Both the position numbers and the translations under genes were made by a program. The notes under the pieces are model-generated. The model ran no database searches, was not told where the DNA came from, and saw only the letters and a list, made by a program, of their open reading frames with translations. From the NCBI GenBank assembly GCA_029844215.1, contig CM056732.1:50701007-50765006 (forward strand): 64,000 bases of DNA. Reading direction: 5' to 3'. This document shows positions 58,448-64,000 of this stretch, in pieces. The DNA is from Przewalskia tangutica (taxonomy: Eukaryota > Streptophyta > Magnoliopsida > Solanales > Solanaceae). The first letter of the stretch is position 1. The number at the start of each line of letters is the position of its first letter.

Positions 58448-59404
58448 GTGAGTCCCTTGTTCTTTAATTTTCATTTAATTTTCTACTTTCAAATTTTTTA
58501 TTTAAATTTGTTATTCCACACTCTTTATATGCATATATCCCACACATTTGTACAACTCTCTTGTAAATACTACATTAGCTCGGTCAACTGTCAGAGAAGT
58601 TTAAAATACTCTGTTTTAAAGGGTATAAGGGTTCAATTGGCAAAGTTGAGTATGAAGGGATGACAAACCCGAACAAGTAAAATGGTCTCCCGAGTCATTA
58701 TGCCTTTTTAATATGAAGTATCTTAACTATAAAAAAACCTATTTTGATAAAAATAATATTTTGAAAGGTTCTCTAAAAATTGATCACTTTTTTGAGTTGT
58801 CTTTATTTTCTTAAAACTAAACCAATGTTTTCCAAAATCAATGACTACATTTATAGGTTTTCATTATTACTAGTGGCGCTGTGGGATCGGGACGGACGGG
58901 CGGGGCGGGGTCGGGACGAGAGGAGAGCTGGGCCTGGAGCGGGCCAGGCGGGATCGGTACTAGCGGGACGATATCGTGTCCGTCCTGCACTCGCCGGTGG
59001 GTGATTGGTCGGCCTGATCGGTCGATACGACTCAGGCGAGACATTTTTTTTAAAATTTTTTCCACTAAATTAAAAATACTAACAAAGTAACATATAGTCA
59101 TATAGTGATAGTCATATACTCATATTATACTTATAGTATTATACTCATATATATTTATAAACTAAATAATTAAACAAAGACAAGAAGAGTGTAAAAAAAA
59201 ACATCTCAAGATTGTTTTTGTGCCTGTTATATTATTAATTATTTCATTGAAATATACAAGATTCAGAATTACAACATTGTAGTGTACTGTTGTTGAAAAA
59301 AATTACAAAAGACATAGAAAAAAATACTAAAATTGCAATGAAATATATTACCAAATTGAAAATACTTTTTCTAGTTTCTTTATAATTTCGTGTGGTTCTT
59401 CGGT

Positions 59405-59869
59405 TGGAATTGGTGTATCTTGGTCAAATTATTCCACGTCGCTACTCATGCCTTCAGATAAGATGTCGTTGTAGTTTTCGTCTTCTTAATCTCCGTTAAT
59501 CGCACCTTCTTTGCTCCGCTCGTATCCAATCTCTGAATAGTACCGCCATCTCCAAGCTGTCTCCGGCTAATGAGTGTCTGTGCTCTCCTATTTGAAATCT
59601 GTCTGCAGAAAAAGCGCTTTCAGAAGCGATTAATGACGCTTGAATGTTCAAAACATCTCGGGCCATCATTGAAAGTGTCGGAAATATTTTCTCATTCTGC
59701 ATCCAATATTTCAGCAAGTCTTCCTTTCCGTCTTCATTGACAACTGTTTGGTAAGGTAAAGTGCCCTGCAAAACAAAAACATTGAACTCACTAATTTGGT
59801 TAGCAATGCTACCACCACACATTCTATTTCTGAGGCTTTCAATATTGTCCGCAGAAACAACATGTATTT
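59405..59869 (-). pseudogene. hAT-1 transposase, C-terminal dimerisation domain
   Basis: 59496-59869 reads with DLLKYWMQNEKIFPTLSMMA, then DVLNIQASLIASESAFS, HSLAGDSLEMAVLFRDW, the hAT dimerisation signature. The frame upstream is open to 59869, where Tek-F is inserted, and it continues in 63352. The last part (59405-59495) is an acidic tail (..DILSEGMSSDVE) with stops. Dimerisation is needed for activity; the split and stops make it inactive. Confidence 0.85.
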
Positions 59870-62800
59870 TGTCACGACCCGACCTCGGGCCCGCGACTGG
59901 TGCCTTACCCCGGGCACCCTAGTGATACAACATCAGAGAAAATCAGCGGAAAAAAACTTAAACATGAAACAAGATATAAAATAAGAAACAAGCTAACCAA
60001 AACGGTCACCTTTCTGCATATATATATATATACCTGGACAGTTACATCCTTTACAAACCCTGCCCACAACAGTACTACAGACCTCTAAGAATTTTATAAC
60101 AACTATGACGGGACAGGGCCCCGCCATACCCCTGAATGTACAAAAACCTACAAACTCAGGGAATCATACCAAAAGATAAGCCTTCGGAGAAACGGAGCTT
60201 CCCAAAACGCAGAACCGTGATCCTATGAGCGAGGATCAACAACTGGTGTACCTCACCGCGCATGAACGCAGGCAAGAGGTCGATAACAGTACCAAGTATG
60301 TGAAAGAAATCAGTAATGAAATCATAACATTTCCAAACCAAATCCACAGATATGTATAAAAAACCAATTAACCGCACATATTGCCACATCATAAACAAGA
60401 GCAAATAGGTGTAACATTACCGGTCTTTTCTAGGCTGCTAATGATCGAAGCAGGGCCATTCGCCCATAGTATCATTGTGCGAGCCTAATCTCGACTTTGT
60501 AGTCGCGTAGGCCACCGGGCCCGCATGAGGTACTCTTCGCGTCGGGGTAGCTAACGCGACATTTCCTCGACTACCGTAGTCCGCATGGCCACTGGACCGC
60601 ATGAGGTATTCCTCGACGGCGTAACACACCCGAGTGATTCTGGACTCATCAGAGCCGCATAGGTCACGTGGACCCGCATGAGGTATTTCTCGCATCGGGG
60701 GTAGCTAACCCGCGATACATGTATCAAGTCAGGGGGGTAAGTGATATAATACCAGCACAACTGGCTTATCGTAAACAACATAAGCACAACAAGAAAACCC
60801 CCTTAATACAACAAGTCTCAGATACTAACGCCCGTAGTATCATAACATTCTATATATAAGCAGTCATGTCAAGTCAGGGACTCACGCCCTCAAGTCATCA
60901 CTCAAATATAACCATGGGTCTCACGCCCGCAATATCAATCATGCCCGTGGAACTCCTTCCTCACTGCCGGCAGTCTATGATATAATATAATACCAAAAGT
61001 ACACATGAACACGAGTCTCACTAGCGCCACAAACTGGCCAAGGCAATACGAAACCAACTACCAGATACCTCCTGGATCAGTAAACCGCATGGAGAGCTAG
61101 TCCATGGAACAACACTATCAACAGGGAAACGAACCCTCATCATGGCCGCATACCCGTGGACCATCCATCGAGAGATGCGGTAACGTAAGGATACAACACT
61201 TGCACAACAAGGCTATCACAAGCAAACATAGGCAAGTTACTCACACTCAAGGTACTTTCATTTTATGCCAAAAATCCGGATTTTAACCCCAAATACTACA
61301 TACTTTCCTTCTTTCAAAAAGACTTTTTTTTACGTAAAATCCACACGATACTAATACTCGTAGTATCAAAGCGCGTTTTCTTTTCAAACCAAATTACTAC
61401 ACCTTCAGAAAATCTTTACAAGGCCTTTAAAATCTAGTATACTTTTTAAAAACCCCAGTAACTTACTCTTTTCAAAACAAGTAATCCATACTTTTAAATC
61501 AAGTTGCTTCTCATTTTCCGAAATCAAGTTGTTTATAAGTCAAGTCTCTTATCTTTCAAAATCAAGTCGTTTAGCTTTCAAAACCAAATCAAGACAATAC
61601 CATGCCTTCCTTTTAAACAAAACACTTCTCCTTTCAAATGTCAAATAACAATATACTTCTCAAAATAGTTTAAGCCTCATTATTTCTTGAAAATATCAAG
61701 TTACCGTTTTAAATCCAATGATACAACCTTTCTTTCGTTTTCATAAAGTCGTTATAACTAACTTCCCATAAAGCTGTTATAACACTTTATATTTTAACCA
61801 ACCAAGGACAACTACTCATATTTCCGAAATCAAGATAACTTTATTCCTTTAAAGACCAAGTACCCATTACTCACGAATGAGGTTTTACAACTTTTTAACA
61901 CAATTCAAGTTCTTAACATTTCATATCAAGTCACTTAACTTTAGAATCAAGTCAAGGACACAAAAAGGAATCAAACTCTTTTAACACACGTGCGTCTACC
62001 GCACTACATATTTCACAAATAATCATGCTCAAGAGAATATGAAGAATCACATACTTCTTCGGCTTAATCCACAAGCCAAGTCGAGTATGCCGCGCGTAGA
62101 CAATCCACCTATAATAACCACAATACATCTATCAACTTCTAGACTTCTTCGTAGAATACTCTAAGTATACAGTTCCTAATTCTACGGAAAATTGGACAGC
62201 ACCTCCCCCCCTTAATCCACATATATAACCTCATTTATCAAGGCCCGCTACAAATAGCCAACCACTCAAAGGGGATTACACGCCTAACTGGACGTGTACA
62301 ATTCTGCCCCACAGTATACCAACAGTCTATTCCTTTTCAATTTTCCTTCCACATATCATATAATCAATTATAAACTACTACAACATGTAATATCCAATTA
62401 CAATAGAAGGACAAGGATCATTACCTCGATAAGCCCAAAATTATCCAAGATTATAAGTCGATCCTTAGCAACGTTTAGCTCCAATTCCTTACGTTCCAAC
62501 CCACTCCAAGCAACCCTTAGAAGCTCCTAACCAACTCCTCTTCAAGATCCAACTCCAAAAAGTGAAGAACACTTAGGCTCTAAATGTGGCAACTCTCGGC
62601 CAAGGGGTAGTTCTTAGGCTAGGGGTGTGAAATCTTTTCCAACTCTTGGTTCACAATCTTCCTAACACCTTAAGGAAGAACACTTATAAGTTTAAGGATT
62701 GTTGGACAATATTTGGTCAAGATATTGGCTCATTGCCGAGAACAGCAAGGAGAGGGGATGGAGTATTTCAAGTCTTGGAAACTCTCAAGTGTGAATGAAG

Positions 62801-63346
62801 AAGTCTTGCAACTTAAGGGGGGTATTTATAGGACATTCAAAGGCTAGGATCAAGGCAAGTGTGTGGTGAGATTGGGGGACAAGTGTGTGTGGGTCCCACC
62901 ATCCACATGCCTACACAAAAATGGAGACAAGTGGCTTGCCACTTGTTGGGCCATTTCGGCCAAGGCCACTTGGCAACATAAATCAGCCACAATGCCACCT
63001 AAGAGGGTGACACGTGTCGCCCTCCTATTCGTCCAAAATATTTCACCTTCCGAAAATATCCATAATATCCAAAATCTCGAAAACAAAGTGGGCCCCACAA
63101 AATCGTAAATTTTCCCCGTGGACCCCACGTGACCAAATCTGGAAATAAAATTCCATAATTCTATTATAATCCAAGAAGTCCAAATACCAAATCTGGGAAT
63201 CCAATTCCCATTAACGAACCTTTTTCCTTCACAAAATCCGGACAATTTTCCGTCGGAAAATCAAATCTTTCTTCCTTTCCAACCTTAATGTCGTATTCTC
63301 GTACGTACGTCCTCACATACATATCCTGGAACTACGGGGTGTAACA
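59870..63346 (-). mobile_element. Tek-F: solo Tekay LTR in the hAT transposase
   Basis: 3477 bp, TGTCACGACC to GGTGTAACA, exact duplication TATTT (59865-59869, 63347-63351). It includes a repeat zone with GCATGAGGTATTCCTCG (about 60480-60710), the CATAAAG/GTTATAAC motif (61742-61790) and TATAAATA on the minus strand at 62823-62830. No internal region. The remaining sequence is non-coding. Confidence 0.93.
62823..62830 (-). promoter_or_regulatory. Putative TATA box, Tek-F
   Basis: TATAAATA, about 515 bp from the LTR tip, matching the placement in Tek-B. Confidence 0.6.
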
Positions 63347-63351
63347 TATTT

Positions 63352-64000
63352 TTTGAGGCTGTGTTAAAGCAGAAGAAGATGGTACGAAAGCCGGTTGGTT
63401 ACTAGCACTTTCTTGTTGGTAATGCCGATATAGTTTTTTGCATTCATCTTCTACGCTATCCAACACTTCTTCTAGCGTTTGTTCAATAGGTGACTCAACA
63501 TTTAAATTTTTGGGAGTTGGAGGTGGTAGTACGTCCATACAGTTATAAATATTTTCAATAAGACTTTTACAACCGTCTACTTTAATAGTCGGGTTTAATA
63601 CAACACCAATAATATAAATATGGGGAATATGAATAAAACATTTCTTTAATTTCATAAACATTTTTTTAATAGCTGCCTTATAAGAATATATTCTTTAAGA
63701 AGTAAAAATATTATAGCTATATAAAAAAACATAGTTGAAATAGTAGGATAATATAAAGTAGAAAATTCTTTTGTTGCTCGTTGAAAATTCTCTAGAAATA
63801 CAATAAGTTCTTTAATTTTGTCCCAATCATTATCCACAATCATATCAGTTGGATTTTGATTATGGGCGTTAAAAAATAAAGTGACAGGTTTTCTATAATC
63901 ATAAGCAACAACTAGTTGGTCATATAAAGAATTTCACTTAGTTGGTACTTCTTCGGGAATTTTTCTGTAAGATAGTCCACAATCGTGACAAGTTTTTTTA
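63352..64000 (-). pseudogene. hAT-1 transposase, central (RNase H-like) part
   Basis: 63652-63843 and upstream carry DNDWDKIKELIVFLENFQRA, then TKEFSTLYYPT, like the DUF4413/RNase H-like zone of plant hAT transposases. 63332-63661 follows with PHIYIIGVVLNPTIKV and a linker (VEDECKKLYRHYQQES). Upstream near 63930 a PTK-stop-NS segment sits where hAT proteins have a conserved tryptophan (RWNST), so that codon is now TGA. A frame shift separates the two frames near 63655. The N-terminal BED zinc finger would lie right of the window. Confidence 0.8.

Larger units (their letters stand above)
52582..58704. mobile_element. MULE-1: non-autonomous Mutator-like element carrying a host gene fragment
   Basis: The ends are inverted: AATGACTC-GGAG..TTTTACTTGT..GCCAATTGAACCCTT at about 52588-52680 reappears reverse-complemented at about 58620-58698, giving TIRs of about 100 bp. 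An exact 9-bp duplication TTTTTAATA flanks it (52573-52581, 58705-58713), a size typical of Mutator-like elements. Without Copia-2 it is about 1113 bp and has no transposase. The interior right part encodes an LRR-gene exon fragment, so it fits the Pack-MULE pattern. Confidence 0.82.
58871..64000 (-). mobile_element. hAT-1: hAT DNA transposon, left part, split by Tek-F
   Basis: A possible terminus, TAGTGGCGCTGTGGG, at 58871 is followed by a very GC-rich sub-terminal block (58880-59040, GGGACGGGCGGGG type), a usual feature of some plant hAT elements. The AT-rich stretch 59045-59400 is non-coding. The transposase reads on the minus strand (59405-59869 and 63352-64000). The right terminus lies outside the window, so the 8-bp duplication cannot be tested. 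Confidence 0.65.

Overview
This window looks like repeat-dense nuclear DNA from a flowering plant with a large genome. A solanaceous host is plausible from the style of the Tekay/Del gypsy, Tat/Ogre and copia sequences, but no host gene is present to prove it. I see no intact host gene, tRNA, rRNA or CRISPR array. Nearly every base can be assigned to a transposable element, and most lie on the minus strand. Many small open frames cross LTRs or begin at GTG or TTG and are not genes.

Layout, with names used only here. Tat-1 is a minus-strand Tat/Ogre-like gypsy element. Its 5' LTR starts at 47323 and its gag runs from 46434 leftwards to 35106. Tek-E, a complete but decayed Tekay/Del element (35921-45912, target duplication GATTT), sits inside that gag. 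Tat-2, a plus-strand Tat element, ends at 35105 and appears to cut the same gag. Only its 3' end is here: an 85-bp tandem array (30924-32182), two hairpins, a polypurine tract and a 3' LTR (32466-35105). Tek-A, an LTR-internal-LTR-internal-LTR tandem of a gag-only non-autonomous Tekay relative (1-30923), is inserted in that array. The first Tek-A internal region carries solo LTR Tek-B (3921-24464 in two pieces). Tek-B carries Tek-C (5840-23265). The 5' LTR of Tek-C carries Tek-D (11777-20727, duplication CAACG). This implies a nest up to six levels deep: Tat-1 > Tat-2 > Tek-A > Tek-B > Tek-C > Tek-D.

From 47.3 kb rightwards: the Tat-1 LTR, a 61-bp scrap of Tekay LTR joined to a copia gag and LTR (Copia-1, to 51534), a plus-strand RNase H pseudogene of LINE type (about 51.95-52.5 kb), and MULE-1 (52582-58704). 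MULE-1 is a terminal-inverted-repeat element with a 9-bp duplication that carries an exon-like piece of a leucine-rich-repeat gene. It is interrupted by Copia-2 (52986-57990, duplication ATTTT). The last part is a hAT element with a broken transposase gene, split by solo LTR Tek-F (59870-63346, duplication TATTT), and it runs off the window.

How the parts may work together: Tek-A, Tek-C and Tek-D lack pol but share with Tek-E the same LTR tips, the same PBS-proximal leader and the same polypurine-tract hairpin. They could have been mobilised in trans by Tek-E-like autonomous relatives. Copies that match almost base for base in AT-rich DNA differ by many small indels in GC/CNG-rich patches, so either those patches evolve fast or the assembly is unreliable there.
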